Of a stretch of DNA of 64,000 bases, positions 12,600 to 24,900 are shown one piece after another. The stretch spans positions 3,505,891-3,569,890 of the forward strand of contig NW_003101678.1 of the NCBI RefSeq assembly GCF_000003855.2. The letters run 5' to 3'. The number at the start of each line of letters is the position of its first letter. The stretch's first letter is position 1. The translations under genes and the position numbers were made by a program. The stretch is from Blastomyces gilchristii SLH14081 (Eukaryota > Ascomycota > Eurotiomycetes > Onygenales > Ajellomycetaceae). The notes beneath the pieces are model-generated. The model made no database searches. It saw only the letters and a list, made by a program, of their open reading frames with translations, and was not told the DNA's origin.

Positions 12600-14640
12600 T
12601 ACTAAGCTTCTTACACAGTCTTATTATCTTAATATTCTTTGCTGAAAGTAGTACTTGATTCTCTATCAAGAACTTCATTGAAAGATATTTTTAATTATAG
12701 TATTCTGTCTGCTACTTCTGAGTGTAATGAATACTTTTCACTGTCTTTTTATAAATTTTATTTAAAAGTTCTAATCTCACTTTTACTTCTAATACTAAGA
12801 GATACTCTGTTCTCTGTATCTATTTAATATTCTGACTGTCTATTTCTCTCTTTGAAGTGTTATCTGTGATGTCACTGAGTAACAAAGAATTATATTCATA
12901 ATAAGTATAGAAAGAAGATATCTTTAAGATTATATTCTTTACATTGTTATATACAAATTTGATAATTAGAAGATGTTTAAGTCAATCATTCTAATAATAT
13001 AAATAGAATACTTGAAGATGCTATTCTAATATCTGATTCTGATATTCAGTTTGATTATCTGTCTGTGAATGAAATGTGATACTGAGAAGATGTCTTATTA
13101 TAAGATGATAGTAAAAGACTAATCAGTACTTACTGATGAAGAGAGATTCTCAATCTGTTATTAACAATTTCAGAGCATTGTGATTACAAATAATAATATC
13201 TAAAAATAGGTCAGTTAATTCAGAGGCTTTAATCTTTTTATAAGTAGAGATATATTTTATCATCTTCATGAAATAATTAATAATGACTAAAATTGAGTTA
13301 TATTCTTTGACTCTTATCAACTTCAGCAGATCAACTATGAAATTCATTGATAGATTCTGTTATAAGCTCTTTAAAATAGACAGTGATATCAACTCACTGT
13401 ATTACTTATACTGCAGAATCTTTATTCTTTAACAGATATTATAAGTTTTAATATACTCTTTGATATCTATCTGAAGCTTGTTTCAAATATATTTATATTT
13501 TAGAAGCTTCTCAGTCTTCTCTAATCTGAAGTGCTCTGTATGAGAATTATTATAATGAATTCTCAATAACTTCTAATGCACTGCTCTACTACAAGAAATA
13601 AAGACTGAATCATTTAGCAGTAGAAGTTCACATTCTTCTAGTTATCAGTGACTTAATTTCTTAACAGCACTGTCTCACTCAGAGTCTGTCTCTTTCAAGT
13701 TTAAACTAGATTCTTTCTTCTTCAACTTCTGAATTCAAGCTGTAGTAGAGATATCTCTCTTCTATAACTTATTAATAAATTTCAAAAGTAGTTGAGTTAA
13801 AAGATTGTAGACTGTTTCATTCTTTGTCAATTCAATGATAGTAAGATGTGATATAAGAAGCTTATAATTTTCAGTGTTAATTCTCTGCAGAGACTCAGGT
13901 TTTCTTTCATCTTCTATACTGAGTCATGCAGCTGTCTTACCAGCATCATTTCTGAGCTTCAGAGAATTTCAATTCCCTGCAGCCAGCTTCTTCTGCAGTG
14001 ATAATAGAGATTCTTTTATATAATTCTTGTCTGTATCAATAATATTACAATCAGATTATTTAAACAGTGTGTCAGTGAGATTAAGCTGATCTGAATAGTA
14101 TCAGATATAGAAATCATACTCTGAAAACAGCTTCACTTACCTGACTTAACATTTTATCACGCTCTTTGTTGTCAAGAAGTAATGTAGATTTACATGATCA
14201 GTGAGAACTTGTACTGAGTACTTACTATTCTGAAGACAATATTATCAGATCTTAAAGAATTCAACAATTGCTAATATTTCTTAATCATGAGTATTATATC
14301 TTCTCTGTGTGAGTGATAACTTCTTGAAGAAGAAGATCACTGATCTTCATTTATAATGTTTTATAGACTCTGTGAAAAAGCCTTCTCTCACAGACATTTC
14401 ATTGTCTGTATTCTCAGAGATAATTATCTTTTAATTCTTTCAGTGTTGAAAGGTCTCTGATGTTAACTGTGAAAAGATTTCACAGATCTTATTTCTGAAT
14501 ACATCAGTCTCACACTGACTGAGTAAGTCAGAATTAAAGTGATTCAGTATTATAATATCTGTAAAAGCTTGTTTCAATTCTGTAAATATCTACACAGTAT
14601 CTTAAGTGAGAGTAAATGATCTCATTTTTCTGTCTTTCAC
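12600..14640 (-). pseudogene. X2 pol (integrase and RT/RNase H remnant)
   Basis: The integrase core is better preserved than in X1 because no MITE interrupts it. The frame 13347-13150 reads MNFIVDLLKL...YNSILVIINYFMKM, then ASELTDLFLDIIICNHNALK and LITD. It continues through ESLFISKYW to a recognisable FHSQTDNQTEYQNQ block (FHPQTDGQTERQNQ in intact gypsy integrases) around 13000-13080. To the right are RNase H and RT sequences homologous to X1, cut at 14640. Stops and Gly/Pro/Arg substitutions follow the C-to-T pattern. Confidence 0.82.
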
Positions 14641-15013
14641 TGTGGCGGGCTGCGCCCGATCAATTATATAGACTATTTCATTACACTTCACAGATTTCAA
14701 CCACTTCATTCTCAAACGCGTACGCTCCGATTCTCAGCCATTCTCAATCACTGATCCTCAGCCGCCACTTCATTCTCGAACGCGTACACTTCAACTCTCA
14801 GCCATTCTCGATCACCGATTCTCGGCCGTCATGAATGCATATAGATTCTTCTGTCTCAAAGCTTCACTGCATATGTCACTACATACATGTATAAATATTC
14901 ACTCTGATTGCTGATTTCTACACTTTCTCTTTCTTTCCTTCTCTAATGTTTTTCTCTTTGTTATATAAGATCTATCAATATTATACTGATCTATTCAGTG
15001 TAGATCTCTTACA
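14641..15013 (+). repeat. G1 left LTR
   Basis: TG...CA ends (tgtggcggg...ctcttaca). The first ~55 bp are GC-rich, unmutated and match the G2 left LTR, and include the palindrome cgggctgcgcccg. A 64-bp tandem duplication (14701-14764 and 14765-14828) with CpG-rich cores (aacgcgtac) is unique to this LTR. A TATA-like tataaata (about 14890) and a conserved tail ttatataagatctatcaatatta follow; this tail is the likely promoter and R region. Confidence 0.85.
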
Positions 15014-15334
15014 CTAGAAAAACATTCATTATCTTCTTATTAGAAAACAATTATTCACACATCATCTTCTCATTAGAAATGATTATTCATTGAGAGATAT
15101 CTGAATGTGTAACAACATATAAGAAAGAGAAACAGTTAAGTAAATACTGAGTCTTCAGATAGAAACTTGCTCATCAGTCACTCTAACTCTGTAACAAGAT
15201 CTTATGAAGAGAGTAAGATCTTATAAGAGAATATCAGTGAAAGACCTGACAGTTCTGACACTCAGATATATAAGAATATGATTACACTTCTTCAGATTTC
15301 ACAGATATCACACATTCAACAAAATGATATAATT
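15014..15334 (+). other. G1 5' leader between LTR and gag
   Basis: About 320 bp of AT-rich leader that should hold the primer-binding site directly after ctcttaca. No clear tRNA complement can be assigned after the C-to-T decay. No gene seen. Confidence 0.5.
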
Positions 15335-16480
15335 ATGTCTAATGATAATATGAGAGAACTCTTGAATGCAAGTATAGAAGTAATATCACAGTGACTCTGA
15401 GCAATGTTGAAATTACAACAGCAATAGATAGCAGACATGCATGTGACTCAACAACTTCAATACAAAGAGATTCAATAATTAACTCATGCAATTTCAACAT
15501 CTACAGAATTAAATACAAAAGTACTGAAAGAATGCTTAGATGCTTCTGCATATTTCAATGCTTTCAATCTCACTCTCTACTCATCATGAAGAATGAAAAT
15601 GCTTATAAAACTGAGTGTAGATGAAGATGCTATTGATTCACTAATCAATCAAGATTAATATATCAATGAATGATTGAAGAATCATATAAAACAGAAGTTT
15701 CATTCATGAATAGAAGTATGTGAATCAGTGTTATAAACATCTGATAATATCATGAAACATCTTAATATTCTGTTTCAAGACACTGTCATACAATAGAAGA
15801 TGTTAGATTGATTACAGAGTATCTGACAGAGAAACATTTCTCTGACAACATTCATTTCTGACTTCAATATCAAGATCTTAGAAGCAGGTGATCAATCTTG
15901 AGAGAATCAAATGAAGATTAACATGCTCAAGAAGACATTAACTTTCAAACTCTTACAGACTCTTATAAGTGTAAACAAAGACTTAACTTATAAAGACTTC
16001 TGCACACAGCTCTGAACATTGAATAATCATCTTATCAAGCTTAAGAGTATACAGAACAGTGACAGAAGATGTTACATCTCAGTCACTTATACACTCACAC
16101 TGAAGAGAAGTAACAGCAATGATGCAGATGCCATGAACTGAATAGATTCAAATGTCTATACATAAGCAAGAGTTTTCACTATTTGAACAGGCTTCTGAGT
16201 TCCTAAGATCACTTCTGAAGAAGTGACTGATTGATGTCAACATGAAGTGTGCATCAACTGTAACTGATTAGAACACATTGCTTTCAACTGCTGATCAGTC
16301 TATGTGTCTTCTTGCTTAAAGAATGAATCAGCGCCTGTCCATGCTAATCACATTGCAGTGAAGGAAGATTTGGAAGATAACTATAAGAATGTCTCAGTGA
16401 AACAGGGAAAAGATTAGCTTCTGTTCAAATTCACAAACAGAAGCTTGAAGAGATTGAATGATAATGATTTGAAGAGAAAA
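15335..16480 (+). pseudogene. G1 gag with CCHC zinc knuckle
   Basis: The likely start is ATG at 15335 (MSNDNMRELLN). The frame continues through TGA/TAA stops placed where Trp, Arg or Gln codons are expected. A recognisable Gag core lies around 15540-15700 (SAYFNAFNLTL, LSVDEDAIDSLINQD). A complete zinc knuckle is at 16250-16291, C-I-N-C-N-stop-L-E-H-I-A-F-N-C. All four ligands (CCHC) are intact, and the stop is probably CGA to TGA. The G2 copy aligns throughout (start 49349). Confidence 0.75.
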
Positions 16481-16566
16481 TGACAATGAATGTGATTCTT
16501 GTATCTACTGTAATTGATAACATGTATAATATGAAAGCCATGATAGACAGTGGTCTATGTCACTAT

Positions 16567-16744
16567 GCAATGATAAAATCTTCAGTCATAAGATATCATA
16601 ATCTTCAGTATATTTCTTTATCAAAACTCTGACTTCTCACAGAATTTGATGATATGCAATGATAAAATCTTCAGTCATAAGATATTATAATCTTCAGCAT
16701 ATTTCTTTATCAAAACTCTGACTTCTCACAGAATTTGATGATCT
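16567..16744 (+). repeat. 89-bp tandem duplication in G1 protease
   Basis: Two near-identical 89-bp units, 16567-16655 and 16656-16744, start gcaatgataaaatcttcag. G2 has a single copy at the matching place (about 50600). The length is not a multiple of three, so it breaks the frame. The two units differ at only a few C/T positions. Confidence 0.9.
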
Positions 16745-17612
16745 GAAAGATGTTTGTATCTGTTACATAGGGAAACTAAACATAGATGTAAGAGAACATC
16801 AACATGAAGATGTCTACACATATGAAGTTAATAATCTCAATTATAATCTTATGTTAGAACTTGTCTAGCTATCTGAACAAGGCATTCTACTGAATGCTTA
16901 AAACAGAAGCTTGATATTCTTTAATAATGATAGAATTCACAAAGATGATATTCACAAGACTATAAACCTTACACAGATCTCTGCCAATGCTTATGAAATA
17001 CTCTGAAAAAGAAGTTATTATCAAAATCATCAACAGAGTCACTGACAAGTTCATCAACAGTAGAATCATGTATTAATCTATTCTGTCAGTCTGATCAATA
17101 TTAAAAAGGCTTTAGAAAAGTTATTCTGTGTTACAATAACAGATTCTCATACAAAACTCTCTTAATAATATCATGAATATCTAGATGTCTTCTGACAAGA
17201 TAATATTATAAATATACTTCTCTTATGAGGTTCTGAAGTGAATCACAGTATCAAGTTAGAGAAAAAGAATGATAAGAACTCTGAACTGTCATGAGATTCT
17301 CTTTATAATATGTTTCAAGATGAACTTCTTCTCCTTCAAAAGACACTTAATAATCTGTTGAATAAAGAATTCATACATATTAGTAACTCTTCTGTCACAG
17401 CCTCTATTCTCTTTGCAAAGAAACCAGGTGAAGAACTTCAGTTCTGTGTGAATTATTGAGGATTGAATAGATTAACAAAGAAAGACTGTTATTCTTTATC
17501 TCTTGTCAATGAAACTCTAACTTGTATTAAACAAGCTCAATGATTTATAAAGTTAGATGTCATCACTGCATTTCATAAGATCTGTATCACTGAAGAAGAT
17601 GAGTAGCTTATA

Positions 17613-18118
17613 TAGACTGGCCGCCGGGACCATGAATTTCACGTTTGGTCCCATTTGGTCTGGTCCCATACATTTCTTAGCGTGAATCCCGCTGGGACTG
17701 GCTATTAAAAAAACATGTAAAGTGACTATATATCAGATCTTAAAATGGAACCATGACTTGAAAAAAATGAGAAAGTGGTCTCATTTGATTCTATTTAGTC
17801 CCATTCTTGGCATAAAGTTACTATTTTTAGACATTTTAAGATTTTTTTTAGACTATTTTTAATTTTTTAAAAAGTAACACTTTTTGGTAACACTCAAATG
17901 AGATTTAAAGTCATTTAAAGCAATAAAAATAATTTAAATTGAGAAGTGGAAATCATGGTCCCATTTGGAAAATGTGACAAGAGTAGACAGTAAGTCTCAC
18001 TGGAACAGTATGGGACTACTATCTAATGTTAAAACCGTGTAATGGGATCAGTCGAATTGGTAATGAGACTATCAAAAAATCTGGTCCTGGTCTCAGACAC
18101 GGTCACACGGTCAGTCTA
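17613..18118 (+). mobile_element. 506-bp hAT-derived MITE, copy 2
   Basis: Same element as 2635-3140, with an 8-bp target duplication agcttata (17605-17612 and 18119-18126). It lies in the G1 RT just before the AFxT block. It is the least mutated MITE (tagactggccgccgggacc end) and is a good reference for reading the mutation pattern. Confidence 0.96.
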
Positions 18119-19689
18119 AGCTTATAGCATTCTGGACATAATATAATCTCTTTGAATAAGTAGTCACACTCTTTGAACTGATCAATGCTTTCAGTATATT
18201 TCAGAAGTATATTAACTGAGCACTTCAAGACTTTCTTGATGAATTTGTATCTGCTTATCTAGATGACATTCTCATCTTTATCAATGAATTCAGAAAGAAA
18301 TATCAAGAGTATATACAAAGAGTATTACAACAACTACAAGAAGCAGAACTATTAATTGATATTGATAAGTATGATTTCAAAGTCAAAAGTATGAAATACT
18401 TAGGTTTCATCATAGAAGCTGGTAAGAGAATCTGAATAAATTCTGAGAAGATCTCTGCTATTCTTGAATGAGAGATCTTATACACTGTGAAAGATGTATA
18501 AAGCTTCATCAGATTTGCTAACTTCTATCAGTGATTTATATAAAACTTCTCAGATATCACAAGATCACTTACAGAACTCACTAAGAAAGACTCAGTATTT
18601 CAATAATTAGCAGACACTGAAGCTGCATTTACATAGATGAAGAAGATGTTTATTAATATCTCTCTGCTGATAACATTTAATTCTGATCATGAGATAGTTG
18701 TTGAAGCTGATTTCTCTGACTATATGACAGAAGAAGTGATATTGTAATATGATGATAAAGATATTCTACAATCATATGTTTTCATGTCTAAGAAACTGAG
18801 TCTCACTGAATGCAATTATAAGATCTATGATAAGAAACTTCTCACAATTATACACTGTTTAGAACAATGAGACTCTGAACTCTGAAGTGTCTTTAAATTT
18901 GAGATAGTCACAGATCATAAGAATCTCAGATACTTCACAATTATCTGTAAACTCACTGAATGATAGATACAATGATCTGAGTTCTTAAGTCACTTTCATT
19001 TTATAATACACTACTGTTCTGACGGTCAGAACTTAATGACAGATGCTCTCTTATAATGAGAGCAAGATATATTATCTGATGTAACAGATACTCACTGAAT
19101 AAACTGAGAGTATCAGCTCTTAAATCTGAAGATACTAGTTAATCAAGATGAAACAGCTCATGACACTATACATGCTTCTTCAATTAGAACTGTCACTGAT
19201 ATTTTAACTTCTTCTGAACCTATATTAGATGAGCTATGACATACAGCAGCTTAAACTGATAAACTTCTTTAAGTACTCACTGAAGCAGTATGTCAAGAAG
19301 CATTCTGATTTTCTTCAGAACTATATATAAGAACTGATATCTCAGAATATTCAATCAATGATAATAACACTCTATGATTCTGTGAACAATATTGAGTCTC
19401 TTACTCTGAATTCTTACACACTCAGATAATACAAGAGATGCATAATTCATATATAATCAGTTATTCAGGCTGTGAACAACTGTATAGAATGATCTTCTGA
19501 GAGTTCTATTAATCTGAGATATTAAACAGTATCAGATACTTTGTTTAAAACTGTAATCACTCTTCTTCTATTATCTCATGAAAGAACTGTAGAAAAAGTC
19601 TATTGAAATCACTCAATATCTCTGATAGAATCTGATAAGATGTAGTGATTAACTTCACTATTAATTTATCTGAGAGCAAGAGTTGTAGA

Positions 19690-20195
19690 TAGACTGACCG
19701 TGTGACCGTGTCTGAAACCAGGACCAGATTTTTTGATAGTCTCATTACCAATTCGACTGATTCCATTACACGGTTTTAACATTAGATAGTAGTTTCATAC
19801 TGTCTCAGTAGAACTTACTGTCTACTCTTGTCACATTTTTCAAATGAGACCATGATTTCCACTTCTCAATTTAAATTATTTTTATTGCTTTAAATGACTT
19901 TAAATCTCATTTGAGTGTTATCAAAAAGTGTTACTTTTTAAAAAATTAAAAATAGTCTAAAAAAAACCTTAAAATGTCTAAAAATAGTAACTTTATGCTA
20001 AGAATGGGATTAAATGAGACCAAATGAGATCACTTTCTCATTTTTTTCAAGTCATGGTTTCATTTTAAGATCTGATATATAGTCACTTTGCATGTTTTTT
20101 TAATGGCTAGTCCCAGCGGGATTCACACCAAGAAATGTATAAGATCAGACCAAATGAGATCAAACGTGAAATTCATGATCCCGGCAGTCAGTCTA
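19690..20195 (-). mobile_element. 506-bp hAT-derived MITE, copy 3 (inverted)
   Basis: Inverted relative to copies 1 and 2: it starts tagactgaccgtg and ends cggcagtcagtcta. The target duplication is gttgtaga (19682-19689 and 20196-20203). It interrupts the G1 integrase. Confidence 0.95.
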
Positions 20196-21039
20196 GTTGT
20201 AGAAACATTCTGATCATTGTGAATCAACTGAGCAAAGATGTAATATTGAAATCTTGTGATAAGATGAATACTGAACAAGTCACTGAAGCTTTTCTACAGA
20301 GCCTGTTCTATTAGATGTATGAATTGCTGAGATCTATAGTATCAGATCAGAGCTGTCAATTTATAAGCACTCTCTGAACAAGAATCTGTCAAGTTCTTAA
20401 GATTATACACTGTTTGTCAACTGTCTATCACTCTGAGACTGATGATGCATCAGAACAGATAATTCAGACTATAAAGAATTATCTTTATAAGTTCTGTAAT
20501 TATCTATAAGATGATTGATATGATCTTCTTCTACATACAGAGGTTATTATCAATGATTCAGATACTGTTTCAACAGATATAAGTCTGTTCTTTCTTTCAC
20601 ACAGTTATTATATGAAAGTGTTAAATCTTCTAGAGATCACACAGTTCACACTGAATCCTCACAGTTCAATTTAGATCACTGATAATATAGTAATAAAGCT
20701 CTGAGATACCTGTAACTGAGCAGAAGTCTTCATGATGAGTACTAAACAAGATTAAGAGAACTGAATTAATGTTTATCAAGATTTCATTAAGCAATATAAG
20801 ATAGAAGATCTGATATGATTGAATCTTAAGAATATATAGATTATATACTCATCTCACATACTAAATTACTGTCATATAAAGTATAAAGTGATAGAAGTTC
20901 TAGACAGTCATAACTACTATCTTAACATATTATCAGAGATTTATAATATCTTTTATATAAGCTTACTTCACTATATCATCATCAATCTGTTCTCTTCTCA
21001 ACTGACTTCTGACTAACAGCTGCCAGAGATCATAGAAGA

Positions 21040-21210
21040 AGATAATAAACTTGAATAAGAGATTGAAGATATTCTTGATAAGAGATTCTGCAACTGCAGC
21101 TGATAATATCTTGTGAAATGAGTCAGCTATAATTATCTGACCTGAACTTCAAGTTTCATGTTATCTGAGACTGCGGCTCTTGATCAATGAGAGCTCTATA
21201 CAACTAAGAA
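21040..21210 (+). pseudogene. Chromodomain at C-terminus of G1 integrase
   Basis: Just before the 3' LTR the frame reads IEDILDKRF...YLVK(W)VSYNYLT(W)TSSF and then ETAALDQ(W)ELY, with each expected Trp now TGA. This matches the chromodomain order E-(V/I)-E-x-I-L-D-x-R, Y-L-V-K-W-x-G-Y and W-E. In chromoviruses this module directs integration to methylated histone H3 in heterochromatin. It marks G1 and G2 as chromoviruses. The polypurine tract (aagaaagaaagagag) follows immediately. Confidence 0.85.
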
Positions 21211-21226
21211 AGAAAGAGAGAACTAA

Positions 21227-21544
21227 TGTGACAGACTGTGTCTGATCAATCATATAGACTATTCTATTACACTTTACAGATTTCTATCACTCTGATTCTC
21301 AGTCACTGATTCTCAGTTAAAAATCTACAGAATTTCTATTCTTTCACTCTAAAGCTTTATCACATACAAAAACCTCTATTCTTCCGCCCCGAAGTTTCAC
21401 TATGTATGTTATTACATATGTGTATAAATATTCACTCTGATTGCTGATTTTCACACTTTCTCTTTCTTTTCTTCTTTAACATTTTTCACTTTGTTATATA
21501 AGATCTATATATTATACTGATCTATTCAGTGTAGATCTCTTATA
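21227..21544 (+). repeat. G1 right LTR
   Basis: Starts tgtgacagactgtgtctg, the mutated form of tgtggcgggctgcgcccg, and ends ctcttata (ancestrally ctcttaca). It is 318 bp, lacks the 64-bp duplication of the left LTR and has a different central part. It is preceded by a polypurine tract and followed directly by Helitron sequence. Confidence 0.85.
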
Positions 21545-21562
21545 TCAGACACTTAATCTTCT

Positions 21563-21568
<6 letters not shown>
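21545..21568 (+). pseudogene. Helitron fragment (piece 2)
   Basis: These 24 bp read in frame QTLNLLY and join exactly, across the LINE, to YNNK(W)IITFESAVV at 29195 onward. The last 12 bp (tcttctgtatta) are the LINE target duplication. Together they match the helicase-side segment of Helitron proteins (ALGLLxDDxEW type). Confidence 0.7.

Positions 21569-21606
<38 letters not shown>
21569..21606 (-). repeat. LINE 3' (TAA)n tail
   Basis: About a dozen ATT units on the + strand, (TAA)n in sense. Shorter tails are seen at the same place in copies 2 (37018 on) and 3 (42316 on). Confidence 0.9.
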
Positions 21607-21607
<1 letters not shown>

Positions 21608-21647
21608 TTCAATTATAGATGTATGCAGTCAGAGACTATGACATCTA

Positions 21648-21669
21648 CCTGAGAACTTTAGTTCTCAGG
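21648..21669 (-). other. Conserved LINE 3' stem-loop
   Basis: A perfect 9-bp stem, cctgagaac-ttta-gttctcagg, lies ~40-60 bp from the (TAA)n tail. It is present in all three LINE copies (37076-37097; 42371-42393 with one extra loop base). Such 3' hairpins are recognised by the RT in some LINE clades; that role here is inference. Confidence 0.6.
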
Positions 21670-21977
21670 GTTTTTTCTATGTCTGTAAAGTTAACTATTA
21701 TACATTCATCAATTTCAGATATGCAAAATCAGAAAATTCCAGCCCAGAATACAAAAACTGTTTACAAATTGCAGTGTTTTAACATCTTTTGATACTTTGA
21801 AACCATTTGACAATATCATGACAAAAGAAAAGAGAAAAAGAACACAGTCTCAAAGATAGACACATTAAATAGATAGATAGAAAGAAATTGAAAGAAAAAG
21901 ATAAAGAAAAAGATAAAGTAAAGAGAGACTATAATAAAACAAATTATTAAAAGAGAGTGTATAGCTGTTTTAACAGA

Positions 21978-24900
21978 CTATATCTGATTGATTTCCTCCT
22001 CTTCATATTCAGATAATTCTGAATTTAGCCATTTTCTTATAGCTGCTTGAGTTTCTGATAGAAAGTCTATTAAGTATTTAATTCCTGTCTCAGTTGAGAA
22101 TAAGAATCTCATATTTAATTGATTTAGATCATACTTCTCTTTCAATCTGGCTCTGAGACTATTGTATAATGCACAGTGCATTACAATATGCTCAGGATTC
22201 TCATTTGTATTGCAGAATGAGCATTCTATTGAGTCAAATCTATCATCAAATCTTTGTATATAAGATTTGAAATAGCTATGTTCTAGTTTCAGCTGTATTA
22301 TAGATGAGAATATTTTCTTTTTACACTTAATTGAACAAGATTTCCACTTGGGTTTTGTTTCAAATCTTGAATAATGTATACTCTTCTTTTATTTCTGCCA
22401 GCTTTCATTTCACTTGTCTAAACAAGATTCTTTTATTTTTCTCTTTATAAAAGACCAGGACACAATTTTTTGAATAGATCTGCTTAATTCTGCACCCTTT
22501 TTTACAGCTGAATCAGCCAATTCATTGTCATGAATATTCATATGAGCAGGAACTCAGTGTAGATGAATTATCAGCTTTGATATTCTTCTCTTTTGAATTT
22601 TCAAAACAGAGTTTAAGATCAGTTCAAGATTCATTTGATCATTATAAATCTGACTATTTCTAAGTCTTTTTAAAGCAGCTTGACTATCAGAGAATATCCA
22701 TGTCTCTTTCAAACAATTTCCTCTTTTATGAGATTTTATTTCAATGAGTTTGAAAGCTTTCACTATTGCAAATAGTTCAGCATCAAAGACTTCACATTCA
22801 GAGTCTAGATTTCAGAAATCTGAGATAAAATTAATATTATCTTCAGTATAAGCAATGTCTGTGCCTAATCTATTCAAGTTCTTATTTTTTGAGTCATCTG
22901 AATAAATCAGAATAGAGTCTTTTATATTGATTGTAGAAATTCTCTTCAAATGCTGTTCATATTCTTTCTCTTTTGATAGTTCACTTATTTGTAAGTCTAT
23001 AAGAGATTTAAGCTTTTCTCTCCAGGGAGATAACTTCTCATGATCAACTTTTTCAACATTTAAAGAAGAAAATTGATTTTTAATCAGAGAGTATAGTCTG
23101 TACAGTTGAGAAGGCATTTTCTTTGAAGAATTATTTTCATTTCAATCAAGAAATCTATTTCAATCCAGTTCATTTCCAGAGTTAATTGATAGAAATGAAG
23201 AAGAGACTCTTTCTCTGATTATATGATTTGAGCTCATCTTTACAACTCTCAGAGCATAGTTTATACAGGCCTTTTCAAATCTAATAGTAGAAGGAGGAAT
23301 TGAAGCTTCAATTTTCATTGCTTTAATAGAAGATGATTTGAATGCTTTCAGAATTCTTCTCAAGGCTCTGTTTTGCAGACTTTGAAAGAGTTCAGTGAAA
23401 TTCCCTTGATTATTTCATTAAACTTGAACTTTATAATCAGCTACTGATGTAATACAGGCTATATATAACTGTCTTATAGCCTGAAAGGATAGACCTCTCT
23501 CTGTATTTGATAGTCTGATTATGTTGTTCAATAGTCTTTCTGCCTTGACAGTTCTTTGTTGAATGTGATATTTAAAATTCAACTTGGAGTTTAATCATAC
23601 TTCTAATCATTTGATATTTACACTGGGTTTAATCTCTCTATTTAAAAGAGTTAGAGATAGTTCTTTCTCATTGAATCTAGAAAAGAAATGAATTAACTCA
23701 GTTTTATTCATATCAAATTGAATTTAATTGATATCTACTCTAACAAAGATTTTCTTTGCAGCTTCTTCAATTACTTTCAAATTCTCTTTGATAGTTTTTG
23801 AGCTGTAGACTAGATCAATATCATCCACATAACTCAGAGATTGCACTATTCTCATATTTCTATTTTTGAATAGATATGCAGTGTATATTGCAAATAAAAT
23901 AAGTGAGATTGAAGATCTCTGTGATACTTCTATTTTTATCTCAGTCTTGTCTTATTTCATTCCATCAAAGAAGAGTTGTATAATTCTTTTAGATATAAAA
24001 CAGTTAACTCATTTTATTAGAGAAAGTGACAGTTTTAATATCTTCAATATCTGAATTAACTTTGACTTTGAAACATGATCAAATGCTTCTTTTATATTAA
24101 TAAAAACTGCAGTTGAGACCAGACTCTCATGCTTTGCTATTTGAATATCATGAATAACTGAGAGAACAGTGTCAATTGCAGAACACTGTTTTCTATCTCT
24201 CATTTATTCACTGAATAAAAGAGAATCATCTATAGAGCTTATAAAAGATAGTTAAGTAGCTATTATCTTTTCTAAAACCTTTCCTAGGCAGTTCAATAGA
24301 GATATTACTCTATATGACTTAGGAATTGAAGTTTTTCTATTAGGTTTTGCAAGAATCACTCCAGTGACTTCTCTTCAGCATTCAGAATGATATTCATTTT
24401 TCAAGAGATTGAAAAAGAGCTCAAAATATTCATTCTTTAAGTAGGAACATGTATTTTGAATAATCAAGTGATTAATTGAATCAGGATCTGCAGCAGTTTT
24501 AACAGAACTTGAGAAGATAGCTGACTCTAATTCATCTTGTGTAAGATCAGGCCATTCTCAGTCATTTTCATTAATATAGTTGAGAAGTGATATATTCTCT
24601 TTCTCTGAATCTGAATCTGAATCTGGTGAGTTCTGAAAGAGAATTCTCATGAAAGCTTGACATTTTTCCTCAAAAGAGTTTGCTGTATATGATTCATTCT
24701 GAAACTCATATTCTAAGGCTGGAAGTTTTGCTACACTTCTTGTTTTAGTATAGTTAAAAGCTTTAAAAACTTCCTTCTCTTGTGCTTCTTTAAGAAATTT
24801 ATTTCAGCAGTCTGTTTTAGCTCTTTTAATATCTGAAAAATATTCATTTCTGACAGCTTTGAACTCTTCATCAGATATTACATCATTCTTTCAATCTCTT

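Larger units (their letters stand above)
9878..14640 (-). mobile_element. Ty3/gypsy element X, copy 2, truncated
   Basis: Same family and orientation as X1. It retains the 3' LTR (9878-10419), the 3' region, integrase and the 3' part of RT. It stops abruptly at 14640 where the G1 LTR starts, at the point equivalent to 4527 in X1. The remaining ~2.5 kb of gag and RT and its 5' LTR are not found anywhere to the right, so they were probably lost by deletion rather than displaced by a simple insertion. Confidence 0.87.
16480..21215 (+). pseudogene. G1 pol: protease, RT, RNase H, integrase, chromodomain
   Basis: The aspartic protease motif is MIDSG (16540-16554), where a DSG active site is expected. 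RT spans about 17330-18600, with LFAKKPG, FIKLDVITAFHKI and an intact YLDD at 18256-18267. RNase H follows with VVEADFSDY (near 18700), IYDKKLL and VTDHKNLRYF. Integrase spans about 19440-20990, with a degraded HHCC finger, then IVSDQS..FI (near 20340) and TDDASEQIIQ (near 20450). The frame is split by two MITEs (17613-18118, 19690-20195). Most stops are TGA at Trp or Arg sites. An 89-bp tandem duplication in the protease also shifts the frame. Confidence 0.9.
14641..21544 (+). mobile_element. Ty3/gypsy chromovirus G1 (probably a recombinant of two copies)
   Basis: Layout is LTR, gag, protease, RT, RNase H, integrase, chromodomain, LTR on the + strand. Two hAT MITEs lie inside. The two LTRs differ in length (373 versus 318 bp) and in layout: only the left one has a 64-bp tandem duplication. 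The bases flanking the element (ttcac on the left, tcaga on the right) are not a 5-bp target duplication. The left flank is X2 and the right flank is the Helitron. This fits recombination between two gypsy insertions, with loss of what lay between. Confidence 0.87.

Noticed and set aside
15335..21215. TGA read as Trp (alternative genetic code), because most in-frame stops are TGA at Trp positions
   Set aside because: TAA and TAG also occur at Gln and Trp sites, catalytic Asp and Gly codons are also changed, and CG/CC/GG are depleted in non-coding parts too. Mutation explains it better than recoding.
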